Source of the DNA: Physcomitrium patens
Lineage: Eukaryota; Streptophyta; Bryopsida; Funariales; Funariaceae
Assembly (NCBI RefSeq): GCF_000002425.4
Contig: NC_037254.1
Span: 452,314-516,313 of the forward strand
Reading direction: 5' to 3'
DNA: 64,000 bases
The notes below the pieces were generated by a model. The model saw only the letters and a list, made by a program, of their open reading frames with translations. It was not told the origin of the DNA and ran no database searches. Both the position numbers and the translations under genes were made by a program. Below are positions 10,108 through 20,766 of the stretch, in pieces (position 1 is the first letter of the stretch; each line of letters begins with the position of its first letter).

Positions 10108-11029
10108 GGATTCCATGAGTTTATGTATCTTCTTCTAGTTTGTATCTTTTATAGTAAGTCTTTGGCTCAATTAGGAATAGTAGCAAACTCTCTCAGGTTA
10201 CAGTTGCCAAATTCAAGTCAATTAAGATGAAATATTCTCATATGTCCTTCCACTTTAATTCTTTTGTTTATTTTGCTTATGAATCTTGTATTCATTTTCC
10301 AGTAACTTCTTTTAAAATTTTATCATACATGCTTTTAAGCATGGTCACCAAATATTACTTGGGCTTTCAAATTTATAAGCAAGCACAAGATAATATCTTA
10401 TAAAATCATATGTAATATGCAAAAAAATCAAAAAAATAATTTTTTATTTAATAATTTAGCCAAAATTTATACAATCTTTGGCCCAATAATATTCTACCTC
10501 ATGATGCTAATACTTGATAATAACAATGCAATGTGTTAATTCTTAAATGCTTTTTTGTTTTTTTTTAATTCTTAAATATTCATCTATCTTATTGTACTTT
10601 TATTAATTATAGTAATATTGTTATAATTCTTTATTTTTTTATTTATTATTTTACTAATGTCATATCATCAAATTATTTTATTCATATCATTTGTAAGTAG
10701 ATAAAGGCTTTTTGGATGAATAACACATCCGTAGGTGGGTACAATCACCTTAGGCAAATAAAAACATATATAAAAATAAAGTTATATCATTGAATATTTT
10801 TTATAAGATATTATTAAGTTTATATACTTTTACCTACTTCTAATTATTCTTATAATTTTAATAATTATTGAAATAAATATATATGTTCATTATATTATCC
10901 CTTTTTTTTAAAGACAAGTTCCACAAAGAATGATAATCAGTATGATAATTATTGTATATAGCTCTGATAAATGATTTGTTAAATCTTTTATTGCAAGATT
11001 GTCAATAATTAAAAAGTCAAAAATATCAA
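10108..11029. other. AT-rich stretch without recognisable genes
   Basis: No frame of useful length and no clear family match were seen. It lies between the plus-strand B LTR and the minus-strand B3 remains, and probably holds decayed transposon sequence. Confidence 0.5.
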
Positions 11030-11850
11030 GTTGTAGACAATAATATAATTGGCAAAGAAAGGTATTTGTTCCATAGAAGAATGCACCATATTATTATAAG
11101 TAAACTCTACTTATGGCAAAAGAGTTTTTTAATCATCAAGTTGGTAATTGATCATACATCTTAAATACTGTTCTAAAATTTGATTTACATGCTCCATCTA
11201 TCCATCAATTTGAAGATGAAAGGCCAAAGATAGCTTTATATCTATCTTTAAAATCTTAAAAAGAATTCTTTAAAATCTTGATATGAATTGAATTCTCTTA
11301 TATAATATAATATCCTTAGATAATCCATGATATCGATAGATATTGTCAAGAAAAAGCTTGGTTGTTTCTTCAATTATTATAGATTTTGTACATGGTATAA
11401 AATGTCCCATCTTTGTAAAACAATCTACTATCAAAAATATAAAATCTTACAAACCTAAGACTTAAAGATTTGTTATAAAATCCATAGAAATAAAAGATTA
11501 TAATTCTTCTAAAATAAATAATGGCTGAAGAAGTACATAAAATCAATGATAAGGAGTTTTTTATCTTGAAAAAAAATCATATGATTGAACAAAAACTTTC
11601 ATCGCCTTCCACATTTGTAGCCACTAAAAATCTCTAGATATCAGCTCTAAAATCTTGTTGTATCTAAAATGTCTAGCTGCTAGAAAATCATGGCATGCTT
11701 AAAGAATACATAAATGTGCTTCTTCTTCTAGAACATATAGGCATCATTTCAAATAGATTAGGTTGTTTTTGAATTTGAATTTGAAAGCATCATGAGACTT
11801 AAAAGAAAAATTCTTGATATCATAAATAAGAGGATTAGAAGACATATTTG
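11030..11850 (-). pseudogene. B3 integrase remnant
   Basis: The reverse complement of 11330-11450 reads VDCFTKMGHFIPCTKS and then EETTKLFLDNIYRYHG, which match the integrase core of B2 at 63500-63600 (VDCFIKMAYFVLCTKS). The region before it matches the zinc-binding N-terminus of B2. Stops and indels are frequent, so no product can be expected. Confidence 0.7.
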
Positions 11851-11999
11851 ATTAAATTTGTTTGATAAAGGTTGAATCAATAGTCACTATTTATTTCATT
11901 ATTCAAAGATGAAAATTCTTGGGCTTCAAGAAAATCATTGTTTGTTAATCAAAAATACATATCCTTCTTTTGGTGCAAGATAAGAACATCTAAAAAGGA

Positions 12000-12200
12000 T
12001 ATTTGATAAACCTTGTTGTTTTTGAGGTCAATATATCATCTTGAAATCAAATCTTCATAAAAACATGCTCCAACGAGCTTGTCGATAATTCAAAATATGT
12101 GTTGATATGAAGTATTTAAGATTCTTGTCTTCTGTATATATGGTGACTGAATTGAAAGTACCTTCTAAATAATGATATTATTCTTGAAAAAAATCTACAA
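12000..12200 (-). pseudogene. B3 RNase H C-terminal remnant
   Basis: The reverse complement aligns with B2 at 62790-62960, the end of the RT/RNase H unit (ARWSMFL and DFKI motifs). It sits only about 250 bp from the protease, so most of RT has been deleted. The 12205-12454 gap is AT-rich and has no clear content. Confidence 0.6.
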
Positions 12201-12454
12201 TTGTATGAAGGTCTTTATTGTGGATCTTATGGTTAATGGATCTTATACATAACTTGAGAGAAGTCTTTAATGAAGATCCAATAGTAATTGGCAAATTTCA
12301 AAAACACATGTGTCTTGTACTGTTTTTATGTATCTTGTATACTTGCATCTATAAATATATATTTAATTATACTAAAATTGTGATTTTTTACTTAATTGAC
12401 TACTTTCTTAATTATACTTTTAAAAAATTTGAGAATAAAAAAAATCCAATCTAC

Positions 12455-12832
12455 TCAAGAATTGTATTTTTTTAACCACAATAAACTTAAAATAATTGGA
12501 TTGGAGTGAGATCTAATGATATTAAATATCACAAAGCTATTATGAGCATTGATTATTACTTCAATAGGAAGGATTTTGTAAATAAAATTTCCTAAAGATA
12601 ATGGACAATCATCTATAACTTCTTTATGAACAAGTTTAGTTTTCTTCACTAAAGATATATTAAGCCTTTTAGCAAATTCTTCATCTAAAAAACATGTTAA
12701 GGCTCTTGAATCTAACAAGGCAAAGGCTTTGTAATATTTAGGTTCTAAAATAATATTTAATATAAAATAAGAAGAGGATTTTGAGAAAAAAATAGGACCT
12801 TTATTAGATATTGTACAAGGTTCCAGCCACAC
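12455..12832 (-). pseudogene. B3 protease (retropepsin) remnant
   Basis: A 125-codon open frame matches the E protease at 27130-27480. The active-site motif reads ALLDSRALTCFLDEEFAKR, with Arg where E has Gly (LDSGASSCFLDEE). The second motif PIILSLLWLKKYNS matches E PVILGLSWLEKHNP. B2 has the same LDSRA reading at about 61130. The Gly-to-Arg change should abolish activity. This is a fragment of a polyprotein, not a free-standing gene. Confidence 0.75.
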
Positions 12833-12839
12833 GATCCCT

Positions 12840-13505
12840 ATTATAGCTGAATAAACTTGTTTTTCAATATATTATCTTATTTGATATTTTTACTCTTTAT
12901 TTTATAATTGCATTGGTTCGTTGGACAATATTGAGTAGTGAATTTAGGTTCTCTATAATATAAGCACAATCTTTCTTGACAATGAAGAGTCTTTTCTTGC
13001 TCAATATGAGATTTGAAACATATTGTATCAATTTACATATCCTCTACTTCCGAATAAATATGTTGAAGAAGCATTGGTGATGCCATTGAATTATAGTAAC
13101 GTTGAGGCCTATTTGTTTGACTCTCAAAATATAATTTAAAATTTTAATTGTCACATTTCATAGCAAAATCAATTGCTTGACTCAATGTCTTATGATCAAG
13201 TAAGTTGAGCATCAATTTCTTTAATTCATATTATAATCTATAAAAAAATTGACTGATAAAGGCAACATCATTTCATTTAATATCAGTCACTAGTTGTTGA
13301 AATTGTAAAGCATATGATGTCATTGATCAATTGTCTTATTACAAGATACAAATTTTATTGGTTGCAACACAAATCGCATCATGTTCTCTATACATGGATT
13401 GAAACTTTGTCAAAAAATCCTCCAAATTATTCAATATTAGATCTCGTCATTCAAGAAAAGATAAAAACCATAATAATATCAAATTTGAAAGAAGTATATC
13501 AATGA
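12840..13505 (-). pseudogene. B3 gag, C-terminal part
   Basis: The reverse complement aligns with E gag at 26470-26700 (ILNNLEDF, then YALQFQQLVTDIK against ALDFRQLACDIN). Several stops are present. The frame is cut at 13506 by the A-like insertion and resumes at 16708. Confidence 0.65.
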
Positions 13506-13839
13506 ATCTAATATTGTAATCTTAATATCGTAATACATGAAGTCTTATTTGAGAATGCTCCGAACACTTGACTATAGAAGATAGAATAGAAATTGCAACA
13601 ACAAAATCCTAACTCTAATAGAATACTAATTAAACTCTAATTAGACCATAATAATGTTAAACAAGCTTTAATCAAATTCAAAAATATCTCAAAAGAGTTT
13701 CAAAGAAATAATAAGAAAACTTAAAGAAATATTAGAATGATTACAAATATATCTCAAATACATCTCAATTAAATCTTAATTTAATCTTAATTAAAATTCT
13801 ATTGGACTTCATTCAAACTTTAGGCCAAAAATTGACTAA

Positions 13840-14395
13840 ATCTTAAATTCTAAATAAATCCTAATAAAATCCTAAATCCTAAAACAAATCCTAAATCCTA
13901 AATCAAACCTTAAATCCTAAACCAAATCCTAATCAAATCATAAATCAAACCCTAAATAAATCTTAAATCCTAGCACAAACCCTAAATCCTAAATCAAATC
14001 CTAAACCTTAAATCAAATCCTAAATCCGAAATCAAACCTTAAATCCTAAACCAAACCTTAAACAAACCTTAAACCAAATCCTCACCAAACTCTAACCAAA
14101 CTCTAAATCCTAAACCATACCCTAACCAAATCCTAAACCAAATCCTAAACCTTAAATCAAATCCAAACCAAATCCTAAATTGTAAATCAAACCCTAACCA
14201 AATCCTCACCAAACTCTAACCAAACTCTAAATCCTAAACCATACCCTAACCAAATCCTAAACCAAATCCTAAACCTTAAATCAAATCCAAACCAAATCCT
14301 AAATTGTAAATCAAACCCTAACCAAATCTTTAAATCCTAAATCAAATCCTAACCAAACTCTAAATCCTAAATCAAATCCTAACCAAATGCCGTCG
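13840..14395. repeat. Degenerate telomere-like tract (CCTAAA/CCTAAAT variants)
   Basis: The tract is built of AATCCTAAA, AACCCTAAA, AACCAAATCCTAA and similar units, related to the plant telomere repeat CCCTAAA. A longer period is visible too: a block beginning near 14085 (CTCACCAAACTCTAACC) recurs near 14205. It is interstitial, inside a transposon. Confidence 0.8.
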
Positions 14396-14546
14396 TATTG
14401 TAAATGCTTACAGTATGTAAAAATTAGTAAAAACATATTATATGTTGATAAATCTAGATGTATGTTAGAGTGGCTAGTAGATTAAATTAAAAAGAGTTGG
14501 TATAAGAAACTTTACTTTGTTTCTTTATTTCTTTTGATTTTGACAT

Positions 14547-14550
<4 letters not shown>

Positions 14551-14577
<27 letters not shown>

Positions 14578-14578
14578 G
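14551..14578. repeat. TA dinucleotide microsatellite
   Basis: An uninterrupted run of about 13 TA units lies in AT-rich sequence inside the A-like insertion. Confidence 0.95.
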
Positions 14579-16480
14579 ACCTAAATGTTTAGTATGAAGC
14601 CTTGGGAGAAGGTAGAAGCCTAAAGATGAAGATTTAAACTAATAGGAGGTTAATTGGGAGGGATGAAACCAAGGCATGGTTGGATGAAGGTAGAAATAAG
14701 GATCTTCATCCCCATTGGTCGAAATCCATGCCCAATGGGCTTTTAGGAGGCTGCCCGCGACCTTGATAAGGGTTTCGGGGACTTCAAAGAGGCCATTAGG
14801 AAATCAGAGGCAAGGGTTGTAAAATTTAGGATTTTGGCTACAATTTTTGTGCAAATTTTATAGGATTTGGAGTTAGGGTGAATAAGTTATAGCCGTTTGA
14901 AGTTAAGGTGTCAATTTGAGACCTACTATTACTCTTTTGAGTTTAAGAGGAGTCTTACGGAAGCTTTTGGAGATCGGAAGGTGCGGCTGAAAGGACAACT
15001 TCAAGACATACATCTTTTGCGAAGGAAATTTTGCATTTGGAGTTTATATAAAGGAGTTATATGGAGTTAAAGACAACGCATTCAAATCAAAGGCAGTAAA
15101 AGAGTGGTTTTGTTCAAAGTAGTGTTAGGAGCAATAACTTGAGTTTTCGAACGAAATTTTGGCTCAAACTTTGGAAGAATGTAAAAATTTGTGTTAAAAA
15201 GCTATCTATATAAGTTTCGTGGCATTTAGACTTATGGTTTGTGAAATATGAAGAAAATTGTGCGCGTGTATATAAAGATTAGGGTTTGAAGTGAATGTTA
15301 GGGTTTTGAAGATATCTCAAGATCCGCGACGAATTTGCGGTTGAAATTTGTTGTACAAGTTAATAACAACATATCAGTACTTCATGTAAACTTTGATCTT
15401 TTTTGGACGGTTGGATCAAGAGTTATGAGGTGTTGAGGTTCGGGAGAATTTCCACACAAGGATATACAAGGTTTTAGAGTACTTCTACCATATTTTGGGT
15501 GTTGTTGGTTATTTAAGACTTAAGTATTTGGTGTAATTGTCCCAAAAAGAGAAATTATATATATAAAATTAGGATTTCCTTATTTTAAGCTTGATTGAGC
15601 AACTAGTGATAGCCAGAAGCCCAGCGCTTTCTTGAGGCAAAACCTCTCTACCCCGACAACACTAGTAATTCCTACAACAGATTTAAACCTCAATAACTAA
15701 TGAATGAACTATTGATCTTAACTTAAATTTTTCACACTTATTAAAAATTAAGTTGAAAACAAGCACAAAAAATTTGAAAAGGATCTTAATTATCAAGTAG
15801 ATGATAACCTCAAAATCATGCTTGGGAATTCACAAGCCTCCTTCTCTAACTTTGATGCCAATCTTCTAGAGCCAATATCACTTCTTTTTACCATTCGATT
15901 AATCTCAAAATTCTCATACGCATAGAAGAACAAGTTCAATATCTTTTCACATAAATTTCACTCCAATCCAAGTAGTAGATTATAAGAAAACTTTAAAAAC
16001 CTCACTAGACCTAAAATTCTACTTTCTGAGACCTTGACCCTTTTAAACCTCAATAACCCTCAATTAAATTATTAGATTGAGCTAAGATTCAAAATACATA
16101 TTAAGCACAACTATGACCACTATCCTACAAAATTTTATCCATAGATCTATTATAAAATTCTTGAAATCACTAGAAACATCAATCCTATTTTATTTCACAA
16201 ACCCCAAGTCATCCAAAAACAATGTAGACTTTGTAAAGCTCTTACAAAGTCATAACAACTTCAAATCACCCAAAACCAATGCTTACAAAAATCTTATCTA
16301 ATCTGCTATCAAATCCCACTCTCCAATCTGCCAAAGAGTCTCCGAGTTGCCGTAGGTTCTCAGTTTTGTGCCTCAAGGTCTGATTTCGACTCAAGTTGAT
16401 AACCGGTCCTCCTCGAGTATCAATATCTAGTTTTTCTAGTTAATTTTTGCTAGAATTTACTCTCAACTTCCTCCTAAAGA
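14579..16480. other. Non-coding interior of the A-like insertion
   Basis: No protein motif was recognised on either strand. A 62-codon frame at 16113-16301 has biased AT-driven composition and no recognisable domain. The last part (16480-16706) matches 18980-19225, another scrap of the same LTR type. Confidence 0.5.
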
Positions 16481-16707
16481 TGTCTATATCATTTATTTTT
16501 CCAATCTACCTTATTTGGCCTTATTTTTGGTCCTACAAAGTAAATAGAAGCTATTTTTTCTAAAAAGGCAGCATTACTACTAAAAGTTTTACTACCTTCT
16601 TATCTTTTATCCATTTTTTTTTTTTACTTTATCTTTTAACTTGGGTCTTCTATAATAAGATCCATATTATTATCTTTTACCATATAGTTGTATTACAACA
16701 CAACACC

Positions 16708-17012
16708 AGTATTGAGTAACTTTGAAGTTGAAGTTCAATCACAAGTTGTACTTAATTGATAAATCCTCAAAATTTGGATCTTGTGCCATCAAACTTCTCA
16801 AGTAAGACAACTTTGGATTCTCTAACATTGGAAGCATGTTCTACTATAAAAGAAGGGATGTGATTCAATATAGATATTGAAGCGGCTTTAATCATGTCTA
16901 TATCTTTACTTCCTACCATTTTTGTTGCTCTAGGTGCCAATAAACTAAGTTGATGCATTGCAAGCATCAACTGTCTCAATTGCTTTTGCATTTGTACCAT
17001 TGCACTCTTCAT
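16708..17012 (-). pseudogene. B3 gag, N-terminal part
   Basis: An 81-codon frame ends in LLEKFDGTRSKF, matching E gag (LPDKFDGTRSKFRGF at 26300). Before it is a short amphipathic stretch (MQKQLRQLMLAMHQL), comparable in position to the predicted coil at the start of E gag. The frame stops soon after FDGTRSKF and is then cut by the A-like insertion at 16706. Confidence 0.75.
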
Positions 17013-17232
17013 TTCAAAAACTTTGCCATAATTACACTTAGAAATAAAAATGTCTAATATTTCTCAAAAAAAACAAAAGAGAGGACTTAAGAACAAAGAA
17101 GATACTAAGAACAATATTAATTTAGAAGAGGGTAATCTGCAACTTCTAATATACTTATTTCTTATAAAAAAAAAAAGAATAATTTACTATTAATTAAGAA
17201 AAGATAAAGCTCTAATATTGTAAATATATTCT

Positions 17233-17769
17233 TGTCAATTTGTTAAGCACAAGAATTTGATGAAAGTAAATAAACAAGTATAACAAAATGAAAATAAAAA
17301 AGTATGTATATTAAAAAGAAATTGAAATGACTATTGCCAAAAAACAAAGAAACTAAAGACTCTTGAATCTAGACTAGAAGCAAGAAAAGAATTGATAAGA
17401 ATGAAGAAGGCTTTATTCTTGCCTCTATATATACTATCTAACTAAGAGTTTTATGGCGATATTCTATAGGACCTCTAATATGTGTTGACTTTGTAGGACA
17501 CATGCTTTAGCTTTCAAGGCAAGTTTTCTATGTGTGCACTACATAGGTAGCTTGTTTTTCAAGCTATCCATATGTGTGGCACATAGTTAACTTGTTGAGC
17601 ATGTTTATAAGCTAAAAAGTCTATTATAGATACTAATGAAGTCAAAGCAGCAATTATAAAGCTTCTAGAAAGTTTCTATAGAAGATATTATAGAATTAAT
17701 CTAATTTTACCTATTTCTTTTTAATCACATTACCTAAATAAAAATTATAATAAGTATATCTCTATGACA
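17233..17769 (-). repeat. Family B LTR, 5' LTR of B3
   Basis: In element orientation it starts TGTCATAGAG and ends TTGACA, and it aligns with the B LTRs at 8140 and 59304. About 20 bases inside the element is AATATTAGAGC, a decayed version of the ATATCAGAGC primer-site-like sequence near 25797 in E. Confidence 0.85.
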
Positions 17770-17949
17770 TCTATTTACTAGATTTTCACTTAATAAAGAA
17801 TAAAAATGAAAAATAAAAGTTATATTATGAGATATTTAAATTTATTTTATTTTTAGTTAATATTAATAAATTATGAATATTTTAAAATAAAAAATAATTA
17901 ATTAAAAAATTAAATAAAAATATTTTACCTCCAAGATAATTCATTTATA

Positions 17950-18825
17950 GATGAAGGTTTTAATTCTTGTTAAGGCTCACATATAGTATATAAAAGTATC
18001 TTAAAGAGATCTCAAGGCCTTAGTCTTAACTTCCTACCTACATCAAATGTACTACAATCCTTATGAAACTTATGTACCTGTCTTCCTATAAAGACTATAT
18101 TATCAGTTGATCTTCCTATTTTTTAGTGGTAGCACTATTTTTTTTTATTTTTGACTTTACTAAGGATTTTAAAAATATTCCATTAGCTTAGAAATCTTAT
18201 ATGGACTTCAAATCTTGATTCGTTTCTTTGTAATAACTTCTAAGGTGGTAAAACCCAATTTTACCAAATTCTTAAAATTTTCTCTAAAAATTCCTAAAAT
18301 ATTATAAATAAATTCTAAATAAACTCAAAAAACTCTTCGGATATTTTTATAATTCTAATATTAATTTTAAAACATATTTTTTTATTTTGGAGATTTTTTA
18401 TGATAATAAAATTTATTTAAATAAATTATAAATCTTATTTTTATATATATAAGTAAAAAATCATGAAGTTCTTTTTATGCTCTTTTTAACTACTAATCAA
18501 CATTTATAGGCCTTTTTATATGTAATACATATAAAAAAAAGACCATTGTAGACATTAATTTCAAAATCTAAATATTAATATTTAATAATAAACAAAATTA
18601 TTAAATAAATTAAGATAATTGCCTCCAAGACTCATAAAGACTATATTTTCGTAACATTTCTTCTAATAAGACTTTTATATCTTATAAAAATTTCTAAATT
18701 CTAAGAAATTCTTAAATAATCAAAGAGACTCTTTACTTCTAATATTTTTGTATTTGAATAATTTAAAATTATATTTTTAATATTTCTACTAATTAAGATC
18801 TATCAATAGGGCTCACAAATATCTC
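17950..18825. repeat. Dispersed repeat D, copy 1
   Basis: About 0.87 kb aligns with 58110-58965. Shared landmarks are a start with AAGGCTCACA, a middle with TTTTTGACTTTACTA and GGT(G)ATAAAAC, and an end with CTAATTAAGAT and GGxCTCACA. GGCTCACA occurs at both edges of copy 1, so it might be a target duplication or a terminus. No coding potential was seen. Confidence 0.6.
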
Positions 18826-18890
18826 TTACATTAAATTTGTTGGTTGTTGATTCTCCATTGTTGTAGTGCCACAACTACAAAAAAATCACA

Positions 18891-18891
18891 A

Positions 18892-18925
<34 letters not shown>
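18891..18925. repeat. AAT trinucleotide microsatellite
   Basis: About eleven AAT units run without interruption. Confidence 0.95.
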
Positions 18926-18979
18926 GAATGCAATCTTCATTAAATTCTTAAGATATTTTTTTGCTACAAACTACTCTTA

Positions 18980-19225
18980 AATTTTTTTCTAGAAATGTTC
19001 ATATTATTTTTTTTTCTAATCTACTTTATTTTGCCTAATTTATGGCCTTACAAAGTAAATAGAAGCATCTTTTTTTTAAAAAAGGTGGCATTAATTCTAA
19101 AAGTTTTTACTACTTCTTTTACCTTTTTATCTATATTTTTCTATTATATCTTTTAACTAGATTCTTCTATAATAGAACCAATATTTGTATCTTTCACCTT
19201 ATAGTTGTATTACAACATAATAATA
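18980..19225 (-). repeat. Scrap of the A-like LTR (start region)
   Basis: It aligns with 16480-16706, sharing CTACTTTATTTTGCC, CCTTACAAAGTAAATAGAAGC and the end TTGTATTACAACA. It is a second copy of the same diverged LTR end, with no partner end found nearby. Confidence 0.6.
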
Positions 19226-19760
19226 GGAGATATGGGCTTGGAATAAGAATGAAGGATAAGAGAATTGGGACAAGGGGTAGAAGATACAATGATGGTTTTG
19301 ATAGATGGATCAATTTAATGACTATTGGAGTTGATTTAACATTTTTCTATATATAATAGTTTTATTTAACATAATAATTACTCGGATAATCTATTATTTT
19401 AAATAATAAATATAATTCAATATCTATTTGAATTTAATAAAAATTTACTTTAATAAATTTGTGACATTTTTACTCTGCCATCATTTAATTAAACAATTAA
19501 ACAATATTTTACTCTGCCTTCATTTTATATATTTTTAAAAATTAAACTTTGTTACAAATTTATGTCATAGTTCTTATTTTCTATATTTTTAAAATTAATT
19601 ACACCAATGGTCAAAGAAAAGTTGAAATTGAGACTTTATAAAATGATAAAAACACTAAAGTAGAGAGTAGAAAAAATCAATTCAAATATCAAAAGCTGAA
19701 AAATAAAGAATAGAAAAAAAGAGGGCACCACATTGACCTTGACATTTCCATCATTGCTCT

Positions 19761-19805
<45 letters not shown>

Positions 19806-20150
19806 TAAAAAACAAGTGAACATGACAATACAACCTTGGAGTATTATACTCTCATAAATTTCTACCAGCATTATTTTCCTTTGACAAGACATCACATGTT
19901 TATTTCTTGCAATGGATGTCCTCTCAATTGAATGTCCATGAACTAGAGCATTGAGCAACCCACTTGTGCCCAAAGTCTAAGTAATAAACCATTTTTGTTT
20001 TTATCTTTGTTTTAGAAGTATAGAAGTGGCAAAGTTTTAGAATTTAGAATTCAATTTCCAAACTTAAGATATACATAGGTTTTAGAAGACTGAGTTTTAA
20101 GAATTCTTTATAGTTCAATAGTAGGGTTTATAGGTCAGGGATCAGAGTTA
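19226..20150. other. AT-rich intergenic stretch with a GT/AT microsatellite (19764-19806)
   Basis: A (GT)n run passes into (AT)n. The 94-codon minus-strand frame across it (19689-19973) owes much of its length to the repeat and shows no domain. I saw no gene here. Confidence 0.6.
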
Positions 20151-20766
20151 TAAATTAGGGCCTAGGGGGGCTATCAATCTCCCAAGCAATGGTCCGCTGT
20201 CCGGATGAATGTCAGCGAGAGGACATCCCAAGCTTCGTGATTCACTACAAACGAGATCCCAATCAGACAAGCGGAAAAAAGTGATCGAGGACAAACTATA
20301 AATCTGACAGAGAATATCTACGGTGATGGTCCCTCAAGTTTGTACATCCCTAAGGCAATTAGTTGTAGAGCGCCGTGTTGCTGCTGCTGCATTCGAGACA
20401 AGAAATTGCTCAGAACATGACCAGTCCCGCCAGAAAAGGGGGCTGCGGATATGTCATGACGCAACCCCTAATCTTGCAAAGCAAGGCGCGGGTCCATCTT
20501 GCGCAACCAGGCGTCTTATGCGGAAAAAGTTGCACGGGTCGAGCATCACCGCCCTGCAAAGTGCCGGGTCGACTTTGTCATTGGAGAACTCTCCAGGTCT
20601 TTGGCGAAGCTCTGCATTTGCCTTTGACGTGGATTTGTGATCGAGTGGGCGGTTCATGCATGGATGTGGCGAGCTGTATGATTTGATCGAGTTTGTTGGC
20701 ATCGGGTACCAGATGCGAGGCTTGGAAACGGAGAATTGAGCCCCAGGGGTAGGCGATTGGGTAAGC
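20151..20766 (+). promoter_or_regulatory. Presumed 5' flank and 5' UTR of the gene at 20767
   Basis: Base composition changes sharply to GC-richer sequence at about 20150, as in the coding exons that follow. Overlapping frames occur on both strands but none continues across the recognisable exons. A stop (TGA, 20737-20739) in the frame of the next gene places its first ATG at 20767. I did not identify a TATA box with confidence. Confidence 0.4.

Larger units (their letters stand above)
13506..16706 (-). mobile_element. Decayed A-like LTR sequence inserted in B3 gag
   Basis: The left edge (TCGTAATACATGAAGTCTTA, then GACTATAGAAGATAGAATAGAAATTGC) is a diverged version of the family A LTR terminus. 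The right edge ends TTGTATTACAACACAACACC, a diverged version of its start. B3 gag continues on both sides. No gag or pol of family A was found inside, so it may be a solo LTR enlarged by repeats or a gutted element. Inside are a telomere-like tract (13840-14395), a TA microsatellite and about 2 kb with no recognisable coding sequence. No target duplication is clear. Confidence 0.55.
11030..17769 (-). mobile_element. Chromovirus B3, heavily decayed, minus strand, split by an insertion
   Basis: From right to left the parts run 5' LTR (17233-17769), gag (16708-17012 and about 12840-13505), protease (12455-12832), RNase H tail (about 12000-12200) and integrase (about 11030-11850). The order and the matches to B2 (59304-64000) and E fit one element. 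Gag is interrupted by the A-like insertion at 13506-16706. The RT part is missing between 12200 and 12455, and no 3' LTR was found on the left. Confidence 0.75.

Noticed and set aside
13840-14395. True chromosome end
   Set aside because: The units are degenerate and the tract is flanked by transposon sequence on both sides.
19689-19973. 94-codon minus-strand frame
   Set aside because: Part of it is translated GT/AT microsatellite, with no domain and AT-rich surroundings.
20323-20686. Two overlapping plus-strand frames (105 and 103 codons) upstream of the gene
   Set aside because: They overlap each other in different frames, show no domain, and do not join the recognised exons by splice sites I could find.
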